Positions 48,832-57,312 of a DNA stretch of 64,000 bases are shown here, one piece after another. A program made the translations under genes and the position numbers. Source of the DNA: Rhodopirellula baltica. Its GTDB lineage: Bacteria > Planctomycetota > Planctomycetia > Pirellulales > Pirellulaceae. The notes beneath the pieces were generated by a model. The model was not told the DNA's origin and made no database searches. It saw only the letters and a list, made by a program, of their open reading frames with translations. The stretch lies in the NCBI GenBank assembly GCA_002901265.1, contig PPHI01000074.1:124001-188000 (forward strand), read 5' to 3'. Each line of letters starts with the position of its first letter. Position 1 is the first letter of the stretch.

Positions 48832-50289
48832 TTGCGACTGAAAACCGCGATAGCGATCGTGATGGTGTTGCTGCTTTTAAAAGTGGTGGCGATTGTCGTG
48901 CGCGGACCCAGCCCGTTGATTTGGGACTCGAACTACTACTGGGAACTTGGCCAGTCGGTGGCAAACGGCGATTGGCTGCTGAGGGGACATGAGGTGGCGT
49001 ACCGAACCCCCGGTTACCCGTGGTTAGTGGGGGCGGTCCAAGCAGCATTTCCTCGGCCGATGTTGGTGTTGGTTTGCGTGCAGGCTGTCTTGTGGTTGGG
49101 GACGGTCTGCATCACCGCTCAAATCGCCCGTCTGATAAGCGATGACAGTCGTTTGTTCCTTTGGGTGCTCTGTGGCGCTGTGTTGATGGTCTCCTCGGCT
49201 ATCTATCTAAGTGCGATATTGACTGAGACACTGTTTACGTTCTTGGTGATGCTGCATCTTTGGTGTGCGGCACGATTTGTTCGTGGGCCAGATCTTGCGT
49301 CTGGCATGTTGGTGGGGCTGACTCTCGCAATGGCGATGCTCACCCGACCAGTCGCGATGTTGCTGTGGATTCCTGACGTCGCGTTTCTTGGCATGGATTG
49401 GTGGCAGGACTCGCGACGCCATTCCGGAAAACGATTGGAACTCCGACCCGTTCTCACGGGCGTAGCCACAGCGGTCTTCGTTGCGATCGTGACATTGTCG
49501 CCCTGGCTGATGCGCAACAAGGAGATGTTCGACAAAGCGATGATGACCGAGTTCGTCGGACGTAATATTTGGATCGTCACGTTCCAAGACGGGAGCGGGG
49601 CGCATTTGGCGTTTCCGCAGACGGTAGCTGCGGAGCGTTTAAAAGACGCGATGGGAAGCGAACGCTGGCAAGCACTGCAGTCCGAGCAGCTTTGGCGCGA
49701 AACCTGGACGGTCTCCAACGCCCTCGACGCCTCTGGAATCGATGATGCTGAAATCGATCGTCTGATGAAGCGAGTCGCGTTTGATGCAATCGCCGAATCA
49801 CCCGTTGTGTATGGGCGGCAAACGATTCGTCGGTGGGTGAACTTCTGGCGGACACGGGCTACGGAACTGCCGGTTCAGGCGGCGGATTTGGAGATCCCTC
49901 CTGGGTCTTTGGAAAAGCAGTTGCCGGACGGTCGGCACTTTGCAGGCCAGGTGGTTTGGGGCATGCAAGTCCCGTTAATCGATACAGCCGTACGTTACCG
50001 GGCGAGCAATTCCTTGGCGGCAAACACGTTGTTGATGCTGCTGACCGGGATCGCAACGATGCTATTGGTTGTCCGCCCGGCTACACGTGCCAGCGGTGTT
50101 TGGATCGCGTTGGTGCTTTCGTATTTCTGTACGGTGACCGCCGTGCTGGAGATTCCCGGGTATCGCTATCGCATGATTGTCGAACCGGTCATGTTGTTGG
50201 CGATCGTTCTCGCCGGTTCCAACTTGTTGAAAACGCGTGGCGAGCAAAACCGATCAGCGGATACTGGCCCCGGTTCGGTCCCTTCATAG
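48832..50289 (+). CDS. Multi-pass membrane glycosyltransferase, GT-C/ArnT-like fold
   Basis: A 485-residue membrane protein with around ten hydrophobic helices. The first luminal loop carries WDSNYYWELG (about 31-40) near the end of helix 1, matching the acidic motif of GT-C enzymes such as PMT/GT39 and GT83, and RTPGYPW (about 58-64) as in lipid-linked sugar transferases. It probably uses a polyprenyl-phosphate sugar donor at the outer face of the membrane. The start is TTG 48832 with GGAG at 48822-48825, a good spacing. The next gene begins 24 bases after its stop; that GT2 protein may make the polyprenyl-phosphate sugar. The sugar and acceptor are unknown. The open frame of the next gene extends backwards into this one, but only as a shadow. 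Confidence 0.85.
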   Translation: MRLKTAIAIVMVLLLLKVVAIVVRGPSPLIWDSNYYWELGQSVANGDWLLRGHEVAYRTPGYPWLVGAVQAAFPRPMLVLVCVQAVLWLGTVCITAQIARLISDDSRLFLWVLCGAVLMVSSAIYLSAILTETLFTFLVMLHLWCAARFVRGPDLASGMLVGLTLAMAMLTRPVAMLLWIPDVAFLGMDWWQDSRRHSGKRLELRPVLTGVATAVFVAIVTLSPWLMRNKEMFDKAMMTEFVGRNIWIVTFQDGSGAHLAFPQTVAAERLKDAMGSERWQALQSEQLWRETWTVSNALDASGIDDAEIDRLMKRVAFDAIAESPVVYGRQTIRRWVNFWRTRATELPVQAADLEIPPGSLEKQLPDGRHFAGQVVWGMQVPLIDTAVRYRASNSLAANTLLMLLTGIATMLLVVRPATRASGVWIALVLSYFCTVTAVLEIPGYRYRMIVEPVMLLAIVLAGSNLLKTRGEQNRSADTGPGSVPS

Positions 50290-50312
50290 GATTCTTGTTG
50301 CAGATTGTCGAA

Positions 50313-51521
50313 ATGAATTCACCACTAGAACTCTCCGTCGTAATGCCGTGCTTGAACGAAGCCGATACGGTGGGAATTTGCGTCGAAAAAGCAGTTCGTG
50401 CGATGCGTGAACACGGTGTGGTGGGCGAAGTCGTTGTTGCTGACAACGGAAGTACCGACGGGTCGCAAGATCTCGCCCGTGAACAAGGAGCACGCATCGT
50501 CGATGTGGCCGAACGTGGTTACGGTGCGGCGCTGATGCATGGCATCGAAGCCGCCGAGGGACGCTTTGTGTTGATGGGCGATGCGGATGACAGCTACGAT
50601 TTTTTGGAAATCCCAAAATTCGTCGACAGCCTTCGCCAGGGTCACGATCTGGTTCAAGGTTGTCGTTTGCCGCGTGGGGGAGGGCGGGTGTTACCGGGGG
50701 CGATGCCGTTTCTGCATCGTTGGTTTGGTAACCCGGTGCTCAGTCTGCTCGTGCGGTTGATGTTTCGTATCCCGATCAACGATGTTTACTGCGGGATGCG
50801 TGGGTTCACTCGCAAGCATTACGACCAGTTGGATCTGCGATCGCCGGGGATGGAGTTCGCGACCGAGATGATCATCAAGAGCGGGCTGCATCGAAATGCT
50901 CACGGGACATCGATGAGCCAGGTTCCGATCACCTTGCACCCTGATGGTCGCAAACAGCACGGTCCACACCTGCGAACGTTTCGCGACGGTTGGCGAACGC
51001 TGCGGCTGTTTTTGGCATTCAGCCCAACCTGGACGTTCTTTCGTCCCGGGTTAGTTCTATTGGCGATCGGATTGATCGGCTATGCACTCGCGCTCCCGCA
51101 GGTTCGTCTGTTCGGTGCGGCGCTTGATGTGCATACCTTATTGGTCGCAAGCTTGTTTTTACTACTTGGTTGGCAGTGCGTATTGTTGGCAACCCTCGCA
51201 CGAATTTTTACCGGCCGCGAAGGCATGATGCCTCCGCATGAAAAGCTCGAACATGTGACTGTCGAACGTGGATTGATGTTCGGGATTATCAGCGGCCTGG
51301 TCGGTGTCTCGATGGTCGGCGCGATTGTTTATCAGTGGTGGCAATCGGGTTTCGGCACGCTCGAGTATCCACAAACGATGCGATGGGTTGTTCCGGGCGT
51401 GACGTTGATCGCGATCGGATTTCAAACCGCGATGGGATCGTTGATGGCGGGAGTGCTGATGATGCAGCGTTCGCGACGATTGCGTTCCGTGATGCCTGCC
51501 ACAACCGAGGCTGCAAAATGA
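50313..51521 (+). CDS. GT2 glycosyltransferase, dolichol/polyprenol-phosphate sugar synthase-like
   Basis: A 402-residue protein. Residues 1-240 are a GT2 domain with the opening SVVMPCLNEADT, the nucleotide-binding VADNGSTDGS and the metal-binding DADDSYDF in place of the usual DxD. The C-terminal part (about 245-385) has four hydrophobic helices. This architecture fits synthases that join a nucleotide sugar to polyprenyl phosphate, supplying the membrane enzyme encoded just upstream (24 bases). I prefer ATG 50313 because the conserved domain begins there and the frame upstream is inside the previous gene. The stop overlaps the next gene's start (ATGA), so the three genes are co-expressed. 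Confidence 0.9.
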   Translation: MNSPLELSVVMPCLNEADTVGICVEKAVRAMREHGVVGEVVVADNGSTDGSQDLAREQGARIVDVAERGYGAALMHGIEAAEGRFVLMGDADDSYDFLEIPKFVDSLRQGHDLVQGCRLPRGGGRVLPGAMPFLHRWFGNPVLSLLVRLMFRIPINDVYCGMRGFTRKHYDQLDLRSPGMEFATEMIIKSGLHRNAHGTSMSQVPITLHPDGRKQHGPHLRTFRDGWRTLRLFLAFSPTWTFFRPGLVLLAIGLIGYALALPQVRLFGAALDVHTLLVASLFLLLGWQCVLLATLARIFTGREGMMPPHEKLEHVTVERGLMFGIISGLVGVSMVGAIVYQWWQSGFGTLEYPQTMRWVVPGVTLIAIGFQTAMGSLMAGVLMMQRSRRLRSVMPATTEAAK

Positions 51522-52213
51522 TAGGCACGCAAACTCCAAAAATCATTGAACACGTACCCGCAGGCCAAATGTGTTGCGACCCGATTTGGGAAGAAGCGTA
51601 TTCACGTTTCGAAACTCCTGAAGAAGAGATCGCGAAATTCATTGGCCGGTTGAAGCGGTTCGGCTTTGAGAAGCTTAACCGGCAAAGTCGGATCGTAGAG
51701 ATCTTCTGCGGACGCGGCAACGGACTGGTCGCGCTAGAACGGATGGGGTTTGAACGAGTCGAAGGCGTCGATTTGAGCGATACGTTGCTGCGGCAATATG
51801 AAGGCGACGCACAATTGCATTTGGCGAACTGTTTGAGTTTGCCGTTTGAGGATGCGAGCTTTGACATCGTGATCGTGCAAGGCGGGCTGCACCATTTGCC
51901 CAACATGCCAGATGACTTGGAACAATCGCTGCATGAGGTGAAACGCATCCTTTGCCCAGACGGTCGGTTTTATGTCATCGAGCCTTGGCGCACACCGTTT
52001 TTGACCTTCGCCCACTTTGTCACTGAGCTAAAGGTGATGCGGAAGTTGTACGCCAAAGGCGATGCGTTGGCGGTGATGACTGAGCAAGAACGCGTGACTT
52101 ACGAGCAGTGGCTGGGAATGCCCGACGTGATCCGCCGGGCATTCGGGAAGCATTTGACGGAGGTCCGGTGGCAGACCAGTTGGGGGAAGCTGGCGGGCGT
52201 ATTTGCACCATAG
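51518..52213 (+). CDS. SAM-dependent methyltransferase, class I
   Basis: A 231-residue protein from ATG 51518, which overlaps the GT2 stop by four bases. The Rossmann motifs are VEIFCGRGNGL (motif I, about 62-72), VEGVDLSDTLL (about 80-90) and FDIVIVQGGLHHLPNMPDDL (post-motif I and II). It belongs to the Methyltransf_11-like group. It has no signal peptide or membrane segment. Given its position in a glycosyltransferase operon, it probably methylates a sugar or lipid-linked intermediate, but this is inference. The open frame extends upstream inside the GT2 gene to 51335, which I reject as a start because those residues are unlike the family. Confidence 0.87.
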   Translation: MIGTQTPKIIEHVPAGQMCCDPIWEEAYSRFETPEEEIAKFIGRLKRFGFEKLNRQSRIVEIFCGRGNGLVALERMGFERVEGVDLSDTLLRQYEGDAQLHLANCLSLPFEDASFDIVIVQGGLHHLPNMPDDLEQSLHEVKRILCPDGRFYVIEPWRTPFLTFAHFVTELKVMRKLYAKGDALAVMTEQERVTYEQWLGMPDVIRRAFGKHLTEVRWQTSWGKLAGVFAP

Positions 52214-52324
52214 GTGGTGACGGTCGAAGCACTCTCTCGTTAAGATTGGAGGTCGTCTTCGCAAAACGCCTTTCCGGCGATTTCCCGACAAATGCCACTC
52301 TGACAACCGCCTCCTTGACCAATC

Positions 52325-53782
52325 TTGAGTGATCGCGAATCTAACGTTCCCCGCATCGGTCATTGGATCGGTGGTCAGTCCGTCGACTCGGCTGATCATC
52401 AGACTTTCCTAAACGTTGATCCCGAGACTGGCGAATGCCTTGCCGAAGTCCTCTTGGGCAACGAGACAGAGATTGTCGCGGCGGTTGAAGCAGCCCAAAT
52501 TGCACAGCAGCGTTTTGCCGCGACCGGGCCGAGTGAACGCGAAGCGATCCTTCACCGTGCGGCAGATCTGCTACGTCGCGACCAAGACGACTTTATCGAT
52601 CTGTTGATTCGCGAAATCGGTTCGCCAGTCAGTAAGGCCCGGCTGGAGATTGCGATCGCGACACGGACGCTGAGTGCCAATGCGTCGCTGGCACGGCGGA
52701 TGACCGGGCGGACCTATCCCAGCGACGTGCCTGGTCGAATGAGTTTTGCGATTCGCCAACCGCTTGGCGTCGTTGCCGGGATCACTCCGTTTAACGTTCC
52801 CTTGGTCAAAGGCGTCAAGCACAGCAGCACGCCGATCGCGACTGGCAATAGCTTCGTTTGGCTGCCGTCCCAGCAAGCACCTTTGTTGGCTAACCGTTTG
52901 GCGACGCTGTATGCCGAAGCGGGTGTGCCAGCCGGCGTGTTCAACGTGGTGCATGGCGAGGGCGGAGTGCTCGGACCGGCGTTGATCAAGCATCCGTCCG
53001 TGCAAGCGGTCAGCTTTACCGGTTCGGCACAGGTCGGTCGCCAAGTCCAAGCGGCGTGTGGCGAATTTCAAAAACGTGTGACGCTGGAACTTGGCGGAAA
53101 GAATCCGATTCTGATCTTTGAGGATGCGGATCTAAAGCAGGCCGTCTCGGCAGCGGTGCGTGGGGCGTTTATCTATCAGGGCCAGATTTGCATGGCGTCC
53201 AGCCGGATCATCGTGCACAAAAACATCGCTGGCGTGTTGACCGATTCTGTTGTTGCGGCGGCTTCGGCATTGTCTTGCGGCGACCTCCGTGACCCCTCGA
53301 CGGTTATCGGTCCGGTAATCGATCAGGCTGCCAGACAACGCATCGACGATCACTTGAACGACGCCGTTCGGCTGGGGGCCACGATACAGTGTGGCAATGT
53401 TTGGAACGGAAATCGTATGAACCCGACCGTGGTGACGGGTGTCACTTCAGAAATGCGACTCTATCGCGAAGAATCTTTCGGCCCGCTCGTCACGATCGAA
53501 GTGGCGGATGACGAGGCCCACGCGATGCAGCTAGCCCACGCAAGTTCGGCGATGCTATCCGCAGCGGTCTTTACCCGCGATCTTGATCGGGCAATGCGCG
53601 TCTCGCGATCTCTTTGCTGCGGCATGGTACACGTCAACGAGATGACAATTCAACAAGAGCCTGAGGTGCCATTTGGCGGTGATGGCGGTTCAGGGTTTGG
53701 ACGCGAAGGTTTGGAAACTGGCGTCGAAGATTATACAAAATGGAAGTGGATCACGATCAACGGTTCCGCTTCCGCAAGCTAA
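52325..53782 (+). CDS. Aldehyde dehydrogenase, ALDH superfamily
   Basis: A 485-residue enzyme with a TTG start at 52325. The general base Glu is in ELGGKNP (about 258-264), the catalytic Cys is in GQICMASSR (about 290-298), and the Asn that polarises the substrate is in TPFNVPLVKG. The C-terminal VPFGGDGGSGFGREG is conserved. Where most ALDHs have VVLKPSE, whose Lys binds the cofactor ribose, this one has FVWLPSQ (codons TGG CTG CCG), so the Lys is missing. Overall shape is closest to benzaldehyde/vanillin-type dehydrogenases; the substrate is unknown. RNase R starts 24 bases downstream, so the two may be co-transcribed without sharing a pathway. Confidence 0.9.
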   Translation: MSDRESNVPRIGHWIGGQSVDSADHQTFLNVDPETGECLAEVLLGNETEIVAAVEAAQIAQQRFAATGPSEREAILHRAADLLRRDQDDFIDLLIREIGSPVSKARLEIAIATRTLSANASLARRMTGRTYPSDVPGRMSFAIRQPLGVVAGITPFNVPLVKGVKHSSTPIATGNSFVWLPSQQAPLLANRLATLYAEAGVPAGVFNVVHGEGGVLGPALIKHPSVQAVSFTGSAQVGRQVQAACGEFQKRVTLELGGKNPILIFEDADLKQAVSAAVRGAFIYQGQICMASSRIIVHKNIAGVLTDSVVAAASALSCGDLRDPSTVIGPVIDQAARQRIDDHLNDAVRLGATIQCGNVWNGNRMNPTVVTGVTSEMRLYREESFGPLVTIEVADDEAHAMQLAHASSAMLSAAVFTRDLDRAMRVSRSLCCGMVHVNEMTIQQEPEVPFGGDGGSGFGREGLETGVEDYTKWKWITINGSASAS

Positions 53783-53806
53783 GACATAAGACGAATCAAA
53801 GAAGTT

Positions 53807-56068
53807 ATGGAAATCTCACAAGAGCTTGTCGACCGCGTGATGCGATTGGTCGTTTCACCCGAGTATCGACCAAGCAAACCAAAACAAATTGCGGCGGCGC
53901 TCGATTTGCCGCCGGACGAATACCGGGAACTGCGTCGAACGATCAAGCAGTTGGTTTTAGAAGGCCGTTTGCTTTACGGTTCGAATCATCTGGTGATCAG
54001 CACCGGCGCGATTGGCGGTCCGCAAGATCGAATTCGCGGTGTGTTCCGGATGGCTGCTGGCGGCGCGTTTGGTTTCGTGCGTCCCGGTGATTCCGGTGAC
54101 GGTGCGATGACCGACGATCTGTTCATTCCGCCGGGCCAAACCGGCGGTGCGTTGGAAGGTGACCTGGTCGAGATCAAAGTCCGTCCCGGTCGACGCGGCG
54201 AAAACGAAGGTTCCGTCCATCGCATTCTGGAACGCGCTCGCCGTCAATTTACCGGAACCTATGTGCTGGTCGGAAAAAGTCCGGCGGTCTATTTGGACGG
54301 CACGCCACACGATGACCCCGTTTTTATCGGCGACACCGAAGGTCTGCCGCTCGAAGTCAACGACAAGGTCTTTGTCGAAGTCGTGCGTTTTCCTGGCGAA
54401 GAAGGGCAGGGCGGGGAAGCGGTTTTGCTCGAACGCTTGGGCAGCAATAAAAATCCGAACATCGACACGCTGACCATCATGCGTCAGTACGCGTTGCCTG
54501 ATAGTTTTCCCGAGGAAGTGATCGAAGAGGCTCGTCAACGATCGGACGAGTTCAACGAGCAGCAACTGCCCGAAGATCGTGTCGACTTTACCGACCAGCT
54601 GACGATCACCATCGACCCGTTCGATGCGCGTGACTTTGACGACGCGATCTCGCTTTCAAAAAATGAAAAGAGCCACTGGCGTTTGCTGGTCCACATCGCT
54701 GACGTTGGGTACTTCGTCCATCCCGGCGGCAAGATCGACGAAGAAGCCAGGCGACGTGCAACCAGTGTTTACTTGCCGGACCGAGTTGTCCCGATGATTC
54801 CTGAAATCATCAGCAACCATTTGGCCAGTTTGCAACCCGAACGCGTTCGTTTGGCGAAGACCGTCGAAATCGAAATGACGGACCAAGGCGTCGTCGTTCA
54901 TACCGAAGTTCATAACAGCATCATCCGCAGTGACAAACGACTGCACTATGGATTGGTCGATCAGTTCTTGGACGATCCGCAGCGTTATCGTGAATCGTGG
55001 GGCGAAGAAGTCTGTGACTTGGTCACGTCGATGCATTCGCTGGCGATGACACTTCGCAAGCGACGCATCAAGGGCGGCGCAGTCACGATGGACATGCCCG
55101 AAGTCAAACTGGACCTTGATCGCAACGGTAAGGTCAAAGGCGCTTACCGGACCGTCAACACCGAAAGCCATCAAGTCATCGAAGAGTTCATGTTGGCAGC
55201 CAACCAAGCGGTTGCGACCTGGCTCGATGATTTGGGATTAAAGTTCCTGCATCGGATTCACCCGCCACCAGACCGTCGCAAGATCCGCCAACTTTCGATG
55301 TTCATCCGGGACTTGGGGATCGGCGTCGATTCGGTCGAAAGCCGTTTCGAAATTCAAAGCGTGATCGATCGCGTTGCGGGCACACCGCTGGAAGACGCGG
55401 TCAATTTTTCGGTTTTGCGCAGCATGAGCAAAGCGGTGTATGGACCGCAAGTCGAAGGCCACTATGCCCTCGACATGCCACACTATTGTCACTTCACCAG
55501 TCCGATTCGCCGCTATCCCGATTTGACCGTTCACCGGCTGATCGACCGATTGCGAAAAGGCGAACCGACCCCGGACGATTCGATGGGGACCTTGGTCACA
55601 CTGGGGCACCACTGTAGCGATCAAGAACGCAACGCGGCTCAAGCAGAACGCGAGTTGACCGAGCTGAAATTGCTGCACTTCATGAAGAAGCACATCGGCC
55701 AATCGATGCCGGCGGTGATCACACGTGTGTTCGCTGATGGATTCTTGGCAAGATGCACCAAGCTTCCGATCGACGGATATGTTGGTGTGGATCAGTTGCC
55801 AAACGACCAATACCGCTTTGAACGTCGCGGCCAAATGTTGGTTGGGTTCAAAGCACACCAGCGCTATCGTTTAGGCGACCAGCTGACGGTGAAGATTGCC
55901 AGAGTCGACTTGGTCGGTCGGCAGCTGTTTTTGCAGCCAGAAAAAAATCACTCGGTTGGATCGGGTAAGCCAACCGATCGCAATTCGAAGTCGCACAAGC
56001 CGCGTCGCGAAAAGAATATCGGTCGCGGTGGCAAAGGCAAAAAGCCGAAGCGTGGCAAACGACGATAG
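53807..56068 (+). CDS. rnr: Ribonuclease R
   Basis: A 753-residue 3'-5' exoribonuclease of the RNB (RNase II/R) family, close to the family's usual 720-810. The N-terminal helix-turn-helix (LVDRVMRLVVSPEYRPSKPKQIAAAL) and cold-shock domains are followed by the RNB domain with the metal-binding acidic cluster DPFDARDFDDAI (about 270-281) and the RNA-clamping segments LHRIHPPPD and FTSPIRRYPDL. An S1 domain (about 640-720) and a basic Lys/Arg tail (GRGGKGKKPKRGKRR) follow. It degrades structured RNA in the cytoplasm. It lies 24 bases downstream of the aldehyde dehydrogenase gene. It converges on holA, with a hairpin between. Confidence 0.97.
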   Translation: MEISQELVDRVMRLVVSPEYRPSKPKQIAAALDLPPDEYRELRRTIKQLVLEGRLLYGSNHLVISTGAIGGPQDRIRGVFRMAAGGAFGFVRPGDSGDGAMTDDLFIPPGQTGGALEGDLVEIKVRPGRRGENEGSVHRILERARRQFTGTYVLVGKSPAVYLDGTPHDDPVFIGDTEGLPLEVNDKVFVEVVRFPGEEGQGGEAVLLERLGSNKNPNIDTLTIMRQYALPDSFPEEVIEEARQRSDEFNEQQLPEDRVDFTDQLTITIDPFDARDFDDAISLSKNEKSHWRLLVHIADVGYFVHPGGKIDEEARRRATSVYLPDRVVPMIPEIISNHLASLQPERVRLAKTVEIEMTDQGVVVHTEVHNSIIRSDKRLHYGLVDQFLDDPQRYRESWGEEVCDLVTSMHSLAMTLRKRRIKGGAVTMDMPEVKLDLDRNGKVKGAYRTVNTESHQVIEEFMLAANQAVATWLDDLGLKFLHRIHPPPDRRKIRQLSMFIRDLGIGVDSVESRFEIQSVIDRVAGTPLEDAVNFSVLRSMSKAVYGPQVEGHYALDMPHYCHFTSPIRRYPDLTVHRLIDRLRKGEPTPDDSMGTLVTLGHHCSDQERNAAQAERELTELKLLHFMKKHIGQSMPAVITRVFADGFLARCTKLPIDGYVGVDQLPNDQYRFERRGQMLVGFKAHQRYRLGDQLTVKIARVDLVGRQLFLQPEKNHSVGSGKPTDRNSKSHKPRREKNIGRGGKGKKPKRGKRR

Positions 56069-56077
56069 GACCAACTG

Positions 56078-56093
56078 GCTGTCAAGCGACAGC
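56078..56093. terminator. Hairpin between convergent rnr and holA
   Basis: A perfect 6-bp stem (GCTGTC, loop AAGC, GACAGC) 9 bases after the rnr stop and 15 bases beyond the holA stop. It lacks a proper T-tract on either strand, so function as a terminator is likely from position but not certain. Confidence 0.45.
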
Positions 56094-56107
56094 TTAAAAA
56101 GGAAACG

Positions 56108-57145
56108 TTACTGAGCGAGCTTCAGAACGAAGCTCTCTAGCAGGAACCGGTCCAAGCCGTCAGAGCTGTGTGTGCCTTTTAATCGCAGGTCGGCGTCGAG
56201 TAACCATTCCAACAGCTTCGCCGCCCGTTCACGTTTCATCCGTTTCATGTCGGATGTGGCGCGGCCGATTTCGAACGGACGCAAGCCACCTTTGACGAGC
56301 GAGTCTTCGAGGTGTGGCTTTTTGCCAGCGCGTTCTGCGGCTAAGTGAATCGCGGTGGCCAAGCCAAGCTTGCGAAGCGAGTACGCGATTTGGGGCAGCA
56401 ACGCCACGGGAGGCTGTCCGCCGGAAATCAACTTGTCGAGTTGCAGTAATGCTTCGGCAGCATTGCCGGAGGAGATCGCGTCGGTGATTTGCCAAATCGT
56501 TTTGCCTTGCCATCCGGCGACGACTTCGCGAACCAAGTCAACTTGAATCGTTTCGCCAGGATCGAGATGGCAGGCCAGCTTGGCGATTTCGGTGTCAAGG
56601 AATCCGACGTCGTCACCAAGCATTTCCACCAAGGCATCGGCTGCTTCGCCGGTGATTTTGGTCTGATGGCGAGGGGCGACGAACTCGGTCAGGAACTTGC
56701 GACGCGAGACAGCAGTTGCGCCTGTTTTCTTGCCCGTCTCGCCGCTGCAGCAAACCAACACGTGCGACTTGTCGAGTGCTTTGTAGACCTTCGTGTTGCT
56801 GGCCAAAGATTGCAGTTGCAAGATCAATCGTGCAACGTGTCCGGGCTTGGCCAAGTAATTTTCGACTTCATTGCGGTTGGACGACAGAAACGCATCCGCA
56901 TCGCGAATGACGATCGCGCGTTTGGCGCCCATGTCGAACAACGAGCCGGTGGAAAGTTCGTCGTTGACGTCCGACCAGCGGGCGGTGGTGCCGTCAAATT
57001 CGACGACGTCCGCGTCACCGAGCAACAGCGATGTTGCCCAGCCGATCAGCGTTCGATCGCCACCGAACAATCCTGCGACCGCGAACTCGAGTGTTTCCGC
57101 GGAAGCATTCTTGGTCAGAAAATCGAAAGCGTGGGTCTTGGCCAT
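56108..57145 (-). CDS. holA: DNA polymerase III, delta subunit (clamp loader)
   Basis: A 345-residue protein matching HolA in size and layout. Typical features are the N-terminal AAA-like fold (GGDRTLIGWATSLL, then VVEFDG and KRAIVIRDADAFL), a lid region (TKITGEAADALVEMLGDDVGFLDTEIAKLACHL, about 173-205) and the C-terminal collar domain (AAEALLQLDKLISGGQPPVALLPQIAYSLRKL). HolA has no working P-loop, and none is visible here. In the clamp loader it binds and opens the beta clamp. The start ATG 57145 is well supported. The gene converges with rnr. Its upstream neighbour on the same strand, the sulfatase gene, is 167 bases away and functionally unrelated. Confidence 0.92.
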   Translation of the reverse strand: MAKTHAFDFLTKNASAETLEFAVAGLFGGDRTLIGWATSLLLGDADVVEFDGTTARWSDVNDELSTGSLFDMGAKRAIVIRDADAFLSSNRNEVENYLAKPGHVARLILQLQSLASNTKVYKALDKSHVLVCCSGETGKKTGATAVSRRKFLTEFVAPRHQTKITGEAADALVEMLGDDVGFLDTEIAKLACHLDPGETIQVDLVREVVAGWQGKTIWQITDAISSGNAAEALLQLDKLISGGQPPVALLPQIAYSLRKLGLATAIHLAAERAGKKPHLEDSLVKGGLRPFEIGRATSDMKRMKRERAAKLLEWLLDADLRLKGTHSSDGLDRFLLESFVLKLAQ

Positions 57146-57312
57146 CGTTGCCGGAAACGTGAGGTCGAAACAAATCTCGATAGGTCGTTGGTCACCAGAT
57201 CATACGCGGGCATCCGGCGAGCAGACAGTCCCCCCGGTACTTGAGTGATCGATGACTGTTCCAGAGAGGGGCGATCGCGGGGGCCAGGATTGGTTAAGCG
57301 AATAGGTGTTGT

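Noticed and set aside
49833-50312. Upstream extension of the GT2 reading frame
   Set aside because: It overlaps the membrane glycosyltransferase gene, and the extra residues are unlike GT2 proteins; the domain starts at ATG 50313.
51335-51517. Upstream extension of the methyltransferase frame
   Set aside because: It lies inside the GT2 gene; the ATGA overlap at 51518 is a natural coupled start.
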